Assembly (NCBI RefSeq): GCF_027270735.1
Contig: NZ_JAPWIJ010000005.1
Location: 1 to 64,000 of the forward strand
DNA from: Rhodococcus ruber
GTDB taxonomy: Bacteria; Actinomycetota; Actinomycetes; Mycobacteriales; Mycobacteriaceae
DNA: 64,000 nucleotides
Direction of reading: 5' to 3'
Part shown: positions 8,487 to 17,119 of the stretch, one piece after another
Position numbering within the stretch: the stretch's first letter is position 1
How the letters are laid out: every line of letters begins with the position of its first letter
The notes under the pieces: model-generated
Told to the model about the DNA's origin: nothing
The model's database searches: none
What the model saw: the letters and a program-made list of their open reading frames with translations, nothing else
Translations under genes and position numbers: made by a program

Positions 8487-9242
8487 ATGAATGAGCATAA
8501 AGTCGCGCTTGTGACGGGCGGAGGAACCGGCATCGGTTACGCGTGTGCCCGAGCCCTGGCAGCAGAACACTTCACGGTAGTCATCGCCGGACGGCGCGAG
8601 GCTGTCCTGCAGGATGCGATCACTCGAATCCAGCATGAGCTGCCAGCGGCGGACGTCGCTGCGATTGCAGCAGACCTCGGAACCGCCGAGGGCCCTGCCG
8701 ATTTGGTGGAAGCGGTGGCAGAGCAGTACGGCCGGATCGACGTTCTGGTGAATGCAGCGGGGACATGCAGTCCGGTGCCAACGGCGGAGATGACGGCTGC
8801 CACGTGGGACAGGATCGTGAACGTCGCGATGCGCGGTGCCGCGTTGTGCTCGGTCGCAGCGGCCCGACGCATGAGCCCCGGAAGTCGAATCGTCATGATC
8901 ACATCGATCGACGAGGTCCAATCCGAACCCAATGTTGCACACTACTGTGCTGCGAAGGCCGGGCTCGGTGCATTTGCTCGTTCGTTTGCAGTCGACCTGT
9001 CCGGCTTGGGAATCAGCGTCAACAGCGTGGCACCGGGCTGGATCCGAACAGACGCAGCATCCGTGCGTCTCGACAGAGCCACCGAAGAATCCATGGCGCG
9101 TCTCAATCCGCTGGCACGCGCCGGTAGACCTGACGAAATCGCTTCGGTCGTAACCTATCTCGCCACGTTCGCGCCCGCCTATTTGACCGGCTCGACGATC
9201 ACAGTCGATGGTGGACAGACCGTCATGGCAGCAATGCCATGA
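8487..9242 (+). CDS. Short-chain dehydrogenase/reductase
   Basis: Second SDR of the operon, 251 aa. It has the cofactor motif TGGGTGIG (residues 10-17), NAAG near residue 90 and the catalytic YCAAK (about 153-157), then a C-terminal TVDGGQ. It is FabG-like, probably acting on a hydroxy or oxo intermediate released by the oxidase. A 134-nt gap separates it from the oxidase gene and it overlaps the longest reading of ridA by 4 nt. The two SDRs of the operon are clearly different proteins, so they are not a recent duplication. Confidence 0.9.
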   Translation: MNEHKVALVTGGGTGIGYACARALAAEHFTVVIAGRREAVLQDAITRIQHELPAADVAAIAADLGTAEGPADLVEAVAEQYGRIDVLVNAAGTCSPVPTAEMTAATWDRIVNVAMRGAALCSVAAARRMSPGSRIVMITSIDEVQSEPNVAHYCAAKAGLGAFARSFAVDLSGLGISVNSVAPGWIRTDAASVRLDRATEESMARLNPLARAGRPDEIASVVTYLATFAPAYLTGSTITVDGGQTVMAAMP

Positions 9243-9292
9243 CCTCGACAAAACCATTACTGACACCGTCATCTACGGAAAGCAAGAATCAC

Positions 9293-9694
9293 ATGCAAGA
9301 TTCCCAGCGGCGGCAGATCAACAGTCCATCTGTCGCGGCACCCCGTGGGCACTTCAGCCACGCCGTCATCGCCCATGACACCATCTATGTCTCAGGCCTG
9401 CTTCCGTTCGACGAACAGGGTGTAGTCATAGCGCCCGGTGATGTCCGAGCCCAGACCCAGCGCATCTTCGAGATCCTCGAACGCATTCTCAACGAAGCCG
9501 GCGCTACCCTCGCGGACACTGTCCAACTCACCACATACGTCACCGACATCGAGCAACGCGCACCTGTCAACGACGTGCGAAAGCAGCTCTTCGGGCTGTG
9601 TAGGCCGGCCAGTACTTTGGTAGAGGTGAGCGCCTTGGCGGCCGCAGGCGCGGTCATCGAAATCGACGCTGTAGCAGTTCGTTCCCGGAGCTGA
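9293..9694 (+). CDS. RidA-family imine/enamine deaminase
   Basis: RidA/YjgF/UK114 protein, 133 aa from ATG 9293. The RidA fold is visible as the N-terminal FSHAVIAHDTIYVSGLLPFD, ILNEAGATLADTVQLTTYVTDI, and the C-terminal CRPASTLVEVSAL with the substrate-binding Arg, ending in EIDAVAVR. An earlier ATG at 9239 overlaps the SDR stop, but the shorter form matches the normal family N-terminus. RidA proteins hydrolyse reactive 2-imino acids, which fits the FAD oxidase in the same operon. The last 217 nt (from 9478) are repeated almost perfectly at 17120-17336. Confidence 0.92.
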   Translation: MQDSQRRQINSPSVAAPRGHFSHAVIAHDTIYVSGLLPFDEQGVVIAPGDVRAQTQRIFEILERILNEAGATLADTVQLTTYVTDIEQRAPVNDVRKQLFGLCRPASTLVEVSALAAAGAVIEIDAVAVRSRS

Positions 9695-9707
9695 CACTGC
9701 ACCCAAT

Positions 9708-9742
9708 AGACCGTATTCAGCGGCTGACGGTGAATACGGTCT
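9708..9742. terminator. Hairpin terminator after ridA
   Basis: Perfect 12-bp inverted repeat AGACCGTATTCA (9708-9719) / TGAATACGGTCT (9731-9742) with an 11-nt loop, 13 nt after the ridA stop. The equivalent position after the second ridA copy at 17.35 kb holds a different, longer hairpin starting with the same AGACC. Confidence 0.85.
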
Positions 9743-9795
9743 CTTCGGTGCGGTGTCGTGGATGTTGACCCGCGGTAGGCTCACGCGATAGCCCC

Positions 9796-9914
9796 CACGA
9801 TCTCTGGCTGTCGCGCTACTGGACGCGCTCCGACCGACCCCGAACCTGCTGATGCCCTGGCGGACAGGGGCACCGCGAGCGAGCCCAATCCGTCTTCACC
9901 GGTGGCCAGCGGAA
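9796..9914 (-). pseudogene. Degraded 3' end of a Gfo/Idh/MocA dehydrogenase gene
   Basis: About 120 nt match the 3' end of the intact Gfo/Idh/MocA gene at 17.45-17.56 kb (shared stretch CTGGCTGTCGCGCTACTGGA and downstream), but with substitutions and an extra base that breaks the frame. It stands in the same order and orientation relative to ridA as the intact gene does to the ridA fragment at 17.1 kb. It is therefore one edge of a duplicated ridA/dehydrogenase junction. Confidence 0.7.
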
Positions 9915-10094
9915 GGGTCACCCCCTAGTGCAGTGTGCGGCGGATGCCTCATCACACGTACTTGGCAGCAGCTCGCACATGCCCGGATTATTTCGAGACC
10001 GCCCGCGCACCTTGAGACGGTCAGGCCGATCATTGCCGAGCTGAATTAAGTGAGCTGTAGGCATACACTCATCCAAGCTTTGATAATGCACAAG
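9915..10094. other. Intergenic stretch without recognisable genes
   Basis: No open frame with family similarity and no convincing RNA structure. It sits between the degraded dehydrogenase remnant and the stop codon of the reductase gene, at the left edge of the accessory block. Confidence 0.5.
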
Positions 10095-11060
10095 TCATTC
10101 AACGGGTTTGATCATTATTCGGTTGCTGCTACGCGACACACACACAGTCATCATCGTCTGTCTGTCTTTGTCATCCAGTACTACGTCGCGATGGTCGACT
10201 ACACCCGAAACAACGCCGACGCAGCATGTGCCACAAGTGCCGGTGCGGCACGACATAGGGACATCGATTCCCCTTGCCGACAAGGCATCCAGTAAGGATT
10301 CGTTTGCCCCAACGTCGACCTCCGTCATAGTTGGTTCCCAGACTGCAGTGAACGGCACCGCAGAATCACCGATGGGTGGCACGCCCACGAAGTCCTCGAA
10401 GTGCACTCGCGAAGCACGCCAATGAGCAGTCGACCGGCGCACCGCTTCCAACACCGTAGGAGCTGCGCAGCAATATACGTGTTGATTCCCTGGATGCTCC
10501 AGAACTGTCCAAAGATCGAAGCGCTCCCTATTGTGGTCATCGGTGGTGTGCACAAGTACCTCTGCACCATCCCGAGAGTGAGATATCAACTCGCCGAGAT
10601 ACGGGGCACTAAGCCTGGAACGGGTCAAGTACACCAGCCGCACCGAGCTGCGCCCAGCTCTCGCAATCTCGTAGTACATCGACCGAATCGGGGTGATACC
10701 GATACCACCCGCGATCAGAAGATACTCGGGTGCTGGCTCAAACGGAAATGTGTCCACTGCGGCCGATATCTGCATCGTCATCCCGGCCATCGTACTATGA
10801 TGTAAGCTTCTGGAACCGCCTCTGCCCTCCGGTTCGAGGGCGACGGCAATGACGTAGTCGCCGTCATGGCCCGTCGGGCCCCGCGTTAGCGAATAGCTTC
10901 GACGTTCACCGCTCGGTGTGCGCACATCGATATGAGCACCCGGACCCGGCTCGGGATAATTTTGTGCGGATGGATCACGGAATCGCAGTTCCACAACGCC
11001 TTCTGCCACATCGCGTTTTCCTATCAGTAGCGCATCGACGAGTTCCGGATTGCTATTCAT
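10095..11060 (-). CDS. PDR/VanB-type flavin reductase with C-terminal 2Fe-2S ferredoxin domain
   Basis: A 321-residue NADH-dependent electron-transfer protein of the phthalate dioxygenase reductase/VanB family. The N-terminal flavin barrel has RSYSLT (54-59), the NAD domain AGGIGITP (117-124), and the C-terminal plant-type 2Fe-2S domain has C271, C276, C279 and C307 (SCRTGTCGTC ... MTVC). Such proteins normally reduce a Rieske oxygenase, but no oxygenase gene is nearby. The gene directly upstream, overlapping by 8 nt, encodes a MOSC protein, which suggests that MOSC is the electron acceptor. It is the last gene of the betaine-type ABC operon. Confidence 0.9.
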   Translation of the reverse strand: MNSNPELVDALLIGKRDVAEGVVELRFRDPSAQNYPEPGPGAHIDVRTPSGERRSYSLTRGPTGHDGDYVIAVALEPEGRGGSRSLHHSTMAGMTMQISAAVDTFPFEPAPEYLLIAGGIGITPIRSMYYEIARAGRSSVRLVYLTRSRLSAPYLGELISHSRDGAEVLVHTTDDHNRERFDLWTVLEHPGNQHVYCCAAPTVLEAVRRSTAHWRASRVHFEDFVGVPPIGDSAVPFTAVWEPTMTEVDVGANESLLDALSARGIDVPMSCRTGTCGTCCVGVVSGVVDHRDVVLDDKDRQTMMTVCVSRSSNRIMIKPVE

Positions 11061-11907
11061 AGGAACGGTCGGCCCTTTTACACGTCACCCTGGACCTGTG
11101 CCCCGGATTCGTGACAGGCATACCCCGCCTAAGCTTGCCGGGAGTGAGAACGTTCGCGTACACACCGAATTCCGTGTTTCCGTAGTGCTGCATGAGCAGC
11201 CGAGGTAAAGGGATATCTCGAAGCGCAGTATCGGGGTTCACTTCAGTGACCGCACACCGAACAGTCTGCTGAATGCAGCGGACCGCAACGTCACCTATCG
11301 CGAACGTCGCACCCACCCATTCGCGTTCGACCCAGGGCTCGCCCATGTCAACGTAGACGTTTGCACGAAACCGTCGCGGGTCGATCGGTTGCCCAATCCT
11401 GGTCTCCAGTTCCCGCACCGATGCCATGTTTACGATATGGCACGCCCAGGTGTTTTCCCTGTTCTCCAGACCTGGCCAACCGAAGTTGTAGTGCGAACCC
11501 GCCCAGACCAACAACGGCCGGTCCCGTGCTTCCAAGTCAAGAACGTTCGCGAATAACTGAGTCGCTGATGCCAAGCCGGCTTCAGTATCGACCACGCAAT
11601 CGAGCACGGTGCGTCCTTGCACCTGGACCACCAATCTGTTTGTGTATGGGTCTAATTCCGTAGTCACACCCGCAAGCCGCTCATGCATAAGCAAAGAGTA
11701 CAGTTCACGAAAAGAATCCTCGGTCAGACGCCTTTTCTTGATACCTTGGAAGTTTCCGTCCCTTCGAGCTAGTGCAGCGACACGGTCGAACGGGAATCCC
11801 CGTTTCGTGACATATGTTTCATCGAGGCTCTGTCCAGTCAGACCTTTGATGGGATAGATAAATAAATCGATTACCGATCCGCCTCCCACATAGAGATCAC
11901 TCGACAT
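11053..11907 (-). CDS. MOSC-domain molybdenum enzyme, mARC/YcbX type
   Basis: A 284-residue protein with the N-terminal MOSC beta-barrel (SVIDLFIYPIKGLTGQSL) and a C-terminal MOSC domain. RFRANVYVDMGEPWVE followed by C218 in the context VRCAVTEVNPDTA matches the mARC/YcbX pattern in which that Cys ligates the molybdenum cofactor. This family reduces N-hydroxylated and N-oxide compounds using electrons from a 2Fe-2S flavin reductase. E. coli YcbX carries its own ferredoxin domain; here that domain is absent and a separate 2Fe-2S reductase is encoded by the overlapping next gene. The start overlaps the permease gene by 11 nt, so it belongs to the transporter operon. The substrate is inferred, not seen. 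Confidence 0.85.
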   Translation of the reverse strand: MSSDLYVGGGSVIDLFIYPIKGLTGQSLDETYVTKRGFPFDRVAALARRDGNFQGIKKRRLTEDSFRELYSLLMHERLAGVTTELDPYTNRLVVQVQGRTVLDCVVDTEAGLASATQLFANVLDLEARDRPLLVWAGSHYNFGWPGLENRENTWACHIVNMASVRELETRIGQPIDPRRFRANVYVDMGEPWVEREWVGATFAIGDVAVRCIQQTVRCAVTEVNPDTALRDIPLPRLLMQHYGNTEFGVYANVLTPGKLRRGMPVTNPGHRSRVTCKRADRSYE

Positions 11908-13804
11908 GTTCCGCTTGCTGCACTTTCCGCGTCAAACCGGTGAGGAGAAGCCCAAAGACCGTAGCGATAATCAACATACACAAACCGGCCTCCACACCGG
12001 TCCCGAGATCCACTTGAGCAAGCGCGACTAAAATCGTTCTGCCCAAACCGGGTGCACCGATAAACGCGGCTACAACAGTCATTGATAAGGCCATCATCAC
12101 CGACTGATTGATACCCGTGAGAATCACCGGCGTACCAAGCGGAAACTTCACGGTACGCAAGCGCTGAAGGAAAGTTGCGCCGACAGAAGCCGACGCCTCG
12201 ACTGGGCCGGGGTCGACTTCCCGCAGAGCTAGGCACGTCATACGGACGATGGGGGCAGCGATATACAAGATCGTCGCCATAATCCCGGGCACCGCGCCCG
12301 AACCTAGCACCACGACAGCTGGAATCACGAAAAGAAAAATTGGCAAAGTCTGAAGGGTATCGAGGATTGGCCTCAGGAATCGCTCGGTCGGCATGCTTGC
12401 ACTGGCAAGAACACCCAACGGAAAGGCGATGACTAGTGTCATGGCAACTGCCACACCAGCGAGGGACACCGTTTCGGTCGCTTGCGTCCACAGTCCGAGG
12501 AATTGCACACTCGCAGTCAAACCCGCGATGCCGATCCCTCGAATAGCACCCAATAGCCACACGCCGGTAATACCCACCACCGCCACCACGACCAACCATG
12601 GCACTGCGTTGAGAACTGCGCCGGCCGGGTTGACGACGTACACTGTCATCGCGCTTTTCAGTGGGTCCAACACGACTCCGCCACTCACGTTGAGCCAGTC
12701 AACGACCACATCGACCTTCCCACGTAGCGAGAAATTCCACCACGTTGGAGCTCTGGAGAAGTCCGCAAAACGCAAAACCGGAATCGTCGAAATAACAATG
12801 GTCGCAATGATGATCGTTCCCGCTGTTACGAAAAATCTCTGCCTCCCGTGGACCATACCGGAACGTGTTGCAGTCGACGCACTCGTGGTCCGGTCCAGGA
12901 CAACAGCGATCAGCACCAACGCAATTCCAGCATCGAGTGCGAGACCGAATTCCAGTCGACCCAAGCTTTGCCACACAGGATCCCCAAGGCCCGAAGCGCC
13001 GATCATTGCTGAGATGATGGACATCGCGATGGCTAGCATGATCGTTTGATTCAGGCCACTACGAATCGTCGGAAGCGCCAGTGGGAAAAGGACATCACGA
13101 AAAAGCTGCCAGCGAGTGGCTCCGATCGCCTGCGCAGCCTCGACCGGACCGGACGCTACAGATCGGATCCCGACGTCGGTCAAACGTGCCATTGGCGGTA
13201 TCGCGTAGAGCACCGTGACAAGCACTGCAGCGGTATTGCCCGGACCGACCACGAGAACGACTGGGAGCAGGTATACGAATACCGGGATTGTCTGCATGGC
13301 GTCGATGAGTACCCGAATCGGTGCGCGCACCACACTAACCAAAGCGCTTGCGACGCCAATCAGAAAGCCAAGCACAGCTGCCGCCAAGACCGACAGGGCG
13401 ACGAGGGCGAAGGTCTCTACAAGGTCAGTCCACAACGTGGTCGAAATTACCCACAGCAAGGCCGCTGCCGTCAACGCAGCCGTCCTCGGGCCAGCTAGCG
13501 ACCACACGAGCATGATCAGCACAATGCACAGAAGCGGAGCCGGAACGAGTTGTAGCCAAAGTAGAAATCCGTCGAATAGTGCGCCGGTTAAGTCCATGAA
13601 TGGCCGGTACAGCCACTCGCAATCATCGACGAACCAGTTCGTCGCACTTTCGATGGCAGCACCGAACGGAACATGCAGCGCCGGCTCAGGCAAGATCCAG
13701 ACGAGTGCGAGTACGCACACAACGATCACGCTGGGCGCGAACTTGACCTGTGGGTGCCGAGAAGCGAGAGTCGGCGGTTTGGGCGGGATGGAGGTGATCG
13801 TCAT
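11897..13804 (-). CDS. Double-length ABC permease, glycine betaine/proline type
   Basis: A 635-residue inner-membrane permease made of two tandem ProW/OpuAB-like units. Each unit contains the cytoplasmic coupling motif that contacts the ATPase: GPVEAAQAIGATRWQLFRDV in the first half and GPVEASASVGATFLQRLRTV in the second. This fusion replaces the usual homodimer, so one chain supplies both transmembrane halves. It is encoded 10 nt downstream of the binding lipoprotein gene and overlaps the MOSC gene. It is part of an importer for a quaternary-amine or related compatible solute; the exact substrate is unknown. Confidence 0.9.
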   Translation of the reverse strand: MTITSIPPKPPTLASRHPQVKFAPSVIVVCVLALVWILPEPALHVPFGAAIESATNWFVDDCEWLYRPFMDLTGALFDGFLLWLQLVPAPLLCIVLIMLVWSLAGPRTAALTAAALLWVISTTLWTDLVETFALVALSVLAAAVLGFLIGVASALVSVVRAPIRVLIDAMQTIPVFVYLLPVVLVVGPGNTAAVLVTVLYAIPPMARLTDVGIRSVASGPVEAAQAIGATRWQLFRDVLFPLALPTIRSGLNQTIMLAIAMSIISAMIGASGLGDPVWQSLGRLEFGLALDAGIALVLIAVVLDRTTSASTATRSGMVHGRQRFFVTAGTIIIATIVISTIPVLRFADFSRAPTWWNFSLRGKVDVVVDWLNVSGGVVLDPLKSAMTVYVVNPAGAVLNAVPWLVVVAVVGITGVWLLGAIRGIGIAGLTASVQFLGLWTQATETVSLAGVAVAMTLVIAFPLGVLASASMPTERFLRPILDTLQTLPIFLFVIPAVVVLGSGAVPGIMATILYIAAPIVRMTCLALREVDPGPVEASASVGATFLQRLRTVKFPLGTPVILTGINQSVMMALSMTVVAAFIGAPGLGRTILVALAQVDLGTGVEAGLCMLIIATVFGLLLTGLTRKVQQAEHVE

Positions 13805-13814
13805 AGCGGTCTCC

Positions 13815-14843
13815 TCAAACCGTCGTGGGGATCCACGACTGCCAAAGCGCGGTATTTGATTTCATCCACTCGTCGACCGCCTCCTCCACCGTCAATCCGT
13901 CACCGTCGATGCGCACAATGATGCTATTCAAGCTGTCGATCGGCAGTCCGTAGTTCTTCAGAAATTGTTCGGCGACGGGATGGTCCGAACCGAAACTGGC
14001 CGATGCGTAGATGTTCTGTGGTGCATTGTCCCAGCCACATGCACGGGTCGTCTCCCAGCATTCCGTGGTGAACGGCGGCAGGTCGATCAATGTCAGATCG
14101 TATTTCGATGTTATTAGATGCGGGCGCCAAATCAAGCCCAACATCGGTTCCCCGCGCTCCAGTGCTCGTGTCCATTCCGCTGCCAAAGCTGCTTCCGATC
14201 CAGCGAAGTCGACCTGGACATCGAGACCGAGATTTTTGACCCGATCCTGATCCCCGTACAATGGCTCCCACGCTGGATCTCCAGAGAGATAACGTGCCTT
14301 TCCTTCTGATTCGGATGTTGCGAACACTTCGACGCAATCGTTAAGTGCGCGCCAGTCCGGTAGGCCGGGACAAGATGGCTCGATACCGCGAGACGGATCA
14401 CCCTTGATTACGTAAGTCGGTACGTACCAACCCTCTTCACCGTCATATCCGGTTGGCCCCACTTTTACGACGGTGCTCTGTTTAGTGACGAACTCGTCGA
14501 TCTGGGCCTGCGCAGTCGGCGCCCAGGCCTCCATGTCGATGACGTTGTTTGCTCTGGACATCGCAGGAAAGACCGTGCTCGTATCGAAACTCTGTGTCGT
14601 GACATCGGCACCCATCATAGTCAACACCCGACGGGCGAGTTCAGCGTTGATCTGCTGGTTGGTCCAGTTCATCCTCGCCATCACTATGGAACCTTCGTCT
14701 GCGACCGCCGACCGCACAGCGTCATCGACCTCAGCACCACTGGTATCCGAGGTTGGTGGGTGCGCGCATGACGAAGCGAGCAAGGCTCCGCACAAGACAG
14801 TGCCAACAAGGATAAAATTGCGTATTGCGGGAAATTTCGGCAT
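13815..14843 (-). CDS. Betaine-type substrate-binding lipoprotein
   Basis: A 342-residue OpuAC/ProX-like solute-binding protein. The signal peptide ends in the lipobox LLASSC with C26, so the mature protein is anchored to the outer face of the membrane. The body shows RMNWTNQQINAELARRVL and DMEAWAPT, typical of glycine betaine/choline/proline-betaine receptors. It lies 11 nt downstream of the ATPase gene. Several Trp residues are present (WGYV-type region, CWETTRACGW) as in the aromatic cage of such receptors, but I cannot assign the ligand. Confidence 0.9.
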   Translation of the reverse strand: MPKFPAIRNFILVGTVLCGALLASSCAHPPTSDTSGAEVDDAVRSAVADEGSIVMARMNWTNQQINAELARRVLTMMGADVTTQSFDTSTVFPAMSRANNVIDMEAWAPTAQAQIDEFVTKQSTVVKVGPTGYDGEEGWYVPTYVIKGDPSRGIEPSCPGLPDWRALNDCVEVFATSESEGKARYLSGDPAWEPLYGDQDRVKNLGLDVQVDFAGSEAALAAEWTRALERGEPMLGLIWRPHLITSKYDLTLIDLPPFTTECWETTRACGWDNAPQNIYASASFGSDHPVAEQFLKNYGLPIDSLNSIIVRIDGDGLTVEEAVDEWMKSNTALWQSWIPTTV

Positions 14844-14854
14844 GTATTTGACCC

Positions 14855-15985
14855 TCAGACTTGGGATTCGGTCATGATTGCTCTTCGGGGGGCTGTCAGC
14901 TGAAGAGGTGAGTTCGATTGCATCGACGACAAGACATCTTCGGTATCCAAAACTCCGATTACTCGGTCACCGGCGACTACACCTACCTTGTTGTTCGGCG
15001 ATGCGAGAAGAGGCTGAATGGCATCACAGATCAATGTGTTCGCGTCGATGGTGTGGGGCGTGTCCTCGCCGTGGTATGGGCGCATTATCCACTCGACAGA
15101 AAGCACCCGCTCCCGAGGGACATCGCGAACAAAATCCCGGACGTATTCGCTGGCAGGGGCACCCACGAGATCGGCGCCGGTTCCGATCTGAACCAATCGT
15201 CCTTCATGCATCACCGCGATCCGATCACCCAACCTGAGTGCCTCGTTCAAGTCATGAGTGATAAAGATGATCGTCTTCCCGACTTCTCTTTGCAGCCGTG
15301 CGACTTCGACCTGCATATCGCGACGGATCAGCGGGTCGAGAGCCGAGAACGGTTCGTCGAACAACAGCACATCAGGGTCACCTGCCAATGCACGACCGAG
15401 ACCTACGCGCTGTTGCATCCCACCGGACAGCTCCGCAGGATAAGCGTTCTCGTATCCGCTCAGACCCACCAGGTCTATCATCTCGCGGGCTCGCGAGATC
15501 CGGCTCGCGGACGATTGACCCCTGATCTTCAATCCGTATGCGACGTTCTCGGCTACCGTCTTGTGAGGTAAGAGTCCGAAGTGTTGGAACACCATCGCAA
15601 AATCGTTCCGACGAAGATTACGGAGTTCGTTCTTGTCCATCCGTAGAATGTCCCGGCCCTTATAAGCGAGTCGCCCGGCGGTGGGTTCGATCAGGCGGGT
15701 AAGACATCTGATCAGGGTGGACTTTCCGGAACCCGAGAGACCCATAATAACAAAAACCTCACCGGGATCGACATCGAAGCTCACACCGTTTATCGCTGCC
15801 GTGCACCCGGTCTGTTCGCGAAGCTGCGCCTTGTCTAGATCGTGCAGCTCTGGTGTGCGCACAATCTGTTCGGGATTCGGCCCGAAGACCTTCCAGAGTT
15901 CCCTGACTTGCAGAGATGCTTGATCATGGTCGGCATATTGGCGAATCGGCCTTTGGTCGACCATCGCAGTTGTAGCGAAATCCAT
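14855..15985 (-). CDS. ABC transporter ATPase, glycine betaine/proline type (ProV-like)
   Basis: A 376-residue ATPase with a long N-terminal extension typical of ProV. Walker A is GLSGSGKST (82-90), the signature LSGGMQQRVG, and Walker B LLFDEPFSALD with switch His in FITHDLNEA. The C-terminal 100 residues form a partial CBS-like regulatory segment (NTLICDAIQPLLAS, VIGVLDTEDVL), which in relatives senses ionic strength. It is the first gene of the five-gene operon ATPase, lipoprotein, permease, MOSC and reductase. Confidence 0.92.
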   Translation of the reverse strand: MDFATTAMVDQRPIRQYADHDQASLQVRELWKVFGPNPEQIVRTPELHDLDKAQLREQTGCTAAINGVSFDVDPGEVFVIMGLSGSGKSTLIRCLTRLIEPTAGRLAYKGRDILRMDKNELRNLRRNDFAMVFQHFGLLPHKTVAENVAYGLKIRGQSSASRISRAREMIDLVGLSGYENAYPAELSGGMQQRVGLGRALAGDPDVLLFDEPFSALDPLIRRDMQVEVARLQREVGKTIIFITHDLNEALRLGDRIAVMHEGRLVQIGTGADLVGAPASEYVRDFVRDVPRERVLSVEWIMRPYHGEDTPHTIDANTLICDAIQPLLASPNNKVGVVAGDRVIGVLDTEDVLSSMQSNSPLQLTAPRRAIMTESQV

Positions 15986-16159
15986 TCTGCTCCCTAGAGT
16001 TTTACGAACGGTAGACCCATCACGTCGAGCCGAAGCAGCTGCACATCGCGGACGCGCCTGCAGAGTCTGGAAGAATTTGGCAGCTCACTCAGCGTAAGTG
16101 ACCGGCACCACACACTGCCTTGTCGATCTGTGGTGAAAGTAGCCGGAATCTCTCTCGGA

Positions 16160-16335
16160 TTGCACATTGCACACAAGTTTCCCTATTTAATTGATCGGGT
16201 GTTGGAAGCACACGGCGCGGAGTATTCCTTCCAGACAGCCGCGGCGGAGGCGATCGCCAATCAGGTCGGAAGTCAGGAGACGGTGCGGCGCTGTGCCGTG
16301 CAAGCCCTGATCGATCCCGAGCCCGCTCGTAGACC
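16160..16335 (+). mobile_element. Fragment resembling an IS3-type OrfA helix-turn-helix
   Basis: The translation contains FPYLIDRVLEAHGAEYSFQTAAAEAIANQVGS-type sequence followed by QETVRR, the pattern of the helix-turn-helix in IS3-family OrfA proteins. Only about 55 residues remain, with no start region and no OrfB. It runs directly into the IS110 remnant. The assignment is by eye and moderate. Confidence 0.45.
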
Positions 16336-16353
16336 ACCACCATCACCGGCGAC

Positions 16354-17117
16354 TTGACCTCGGCCGAGGCGATCAAAGTCTTGGCCCGCGGACATCAAAA
16401 TCTGATCTGGTCCCGTAACCGGCAGACCAACGCGTTGCGCTCGTTCGTGCGCGAGTACTACCCCGCCGGACTCGAGGCCTTAGACAGTCTCCATCACGGC
16501 AACGCCGTCGCGGTGCTCTCGCGTGCCGCCTCGGCCCGCCAAAACATCTCACCTGGGCGCAGCGACAACCTGATCGATCCTGAAAAGAGTTGGGACACAA
16601 CGTAATATAGAAACACGCGCTAAGCAATTCATGTTGTATTGCGTCCCGACCATCTCACGGCACCACCTCCGGTTGCCGCTGCGTTCGCCGCCATCACCCG
16701 CTCGGCGGTGGCGCTGATCGCGGAGTTGAACCGTCAGATCGTCGACCTCGAAGCCGAACTTACGCGCCATTTTGAATCACACCCGGACGCCGCTACCTAC
16801 CTCTACCTGCCAAGAATCGGTGTCATCCTCGGCACCCGAATGCTCGGTGAATTCGGCGACGACGTCGACCGCTACACCAACGCCAAGTCCCGCAAGAATT
16901 ACGCCGGGACGTCACCCCTGACAGTTGCGGCAGGCAAGAAGCGAGCCGTATTGGCTCGTCATATCCGCAACCGGTGGCTCTACGATGCTATCGACCAGTG
17001 GGCTTTCTGCGCCCTCAACCAAAGTCCGGGAGCTCGCACGTTCTACGACCAACACCGCGCTGCCGGAGACCTCCACCACCAAGCGCTCCACGCACCCGCC
17101 AACAGACATGTCGGGCT
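16354..17117 (+). pseudogene. IS110-family transposase remnant
   Basis: Two in-frame pieces of an IS110-type transposase. The first (16354-16560) has AIKVLARGHQNLIWSRNRQT, the end of the RuvC-like DEDD domain. The second (from about 16655) has LPRIGVILGTRMLGEFGDD, KNYAGTSPLTVAAGKKRAVL and IDQWAFCALNQSPGARTFYD, the Transposase_20 domain. The real N-terminus, a middle stretch and about the last 25 residues are missing. A stop at 16603-16605 lies in a short hairpin-forming insertion between the two pieces. At 17117-17120 the transposase switches abruptly into the ridA 3' copy. The element is dead. Confidence 0.85.
16589..16650. repeat. Imperfect 20-bp inverted repeat inside the IS110 remnant
   Basis: Arms 16589-16608 and 16631-16650 match at 14 of 20 positions as DNA, with four of the six mismatches able to pair as G-U on the plus-strand transcript, and a 22-nt loop. 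It replaces about 35 codons of the transposase and introduces the stop. It could be a small insertion such as a MITE-like element or the remains of another IS end. Confidence 0.4.
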
Positions 17118-17119
17118 TC

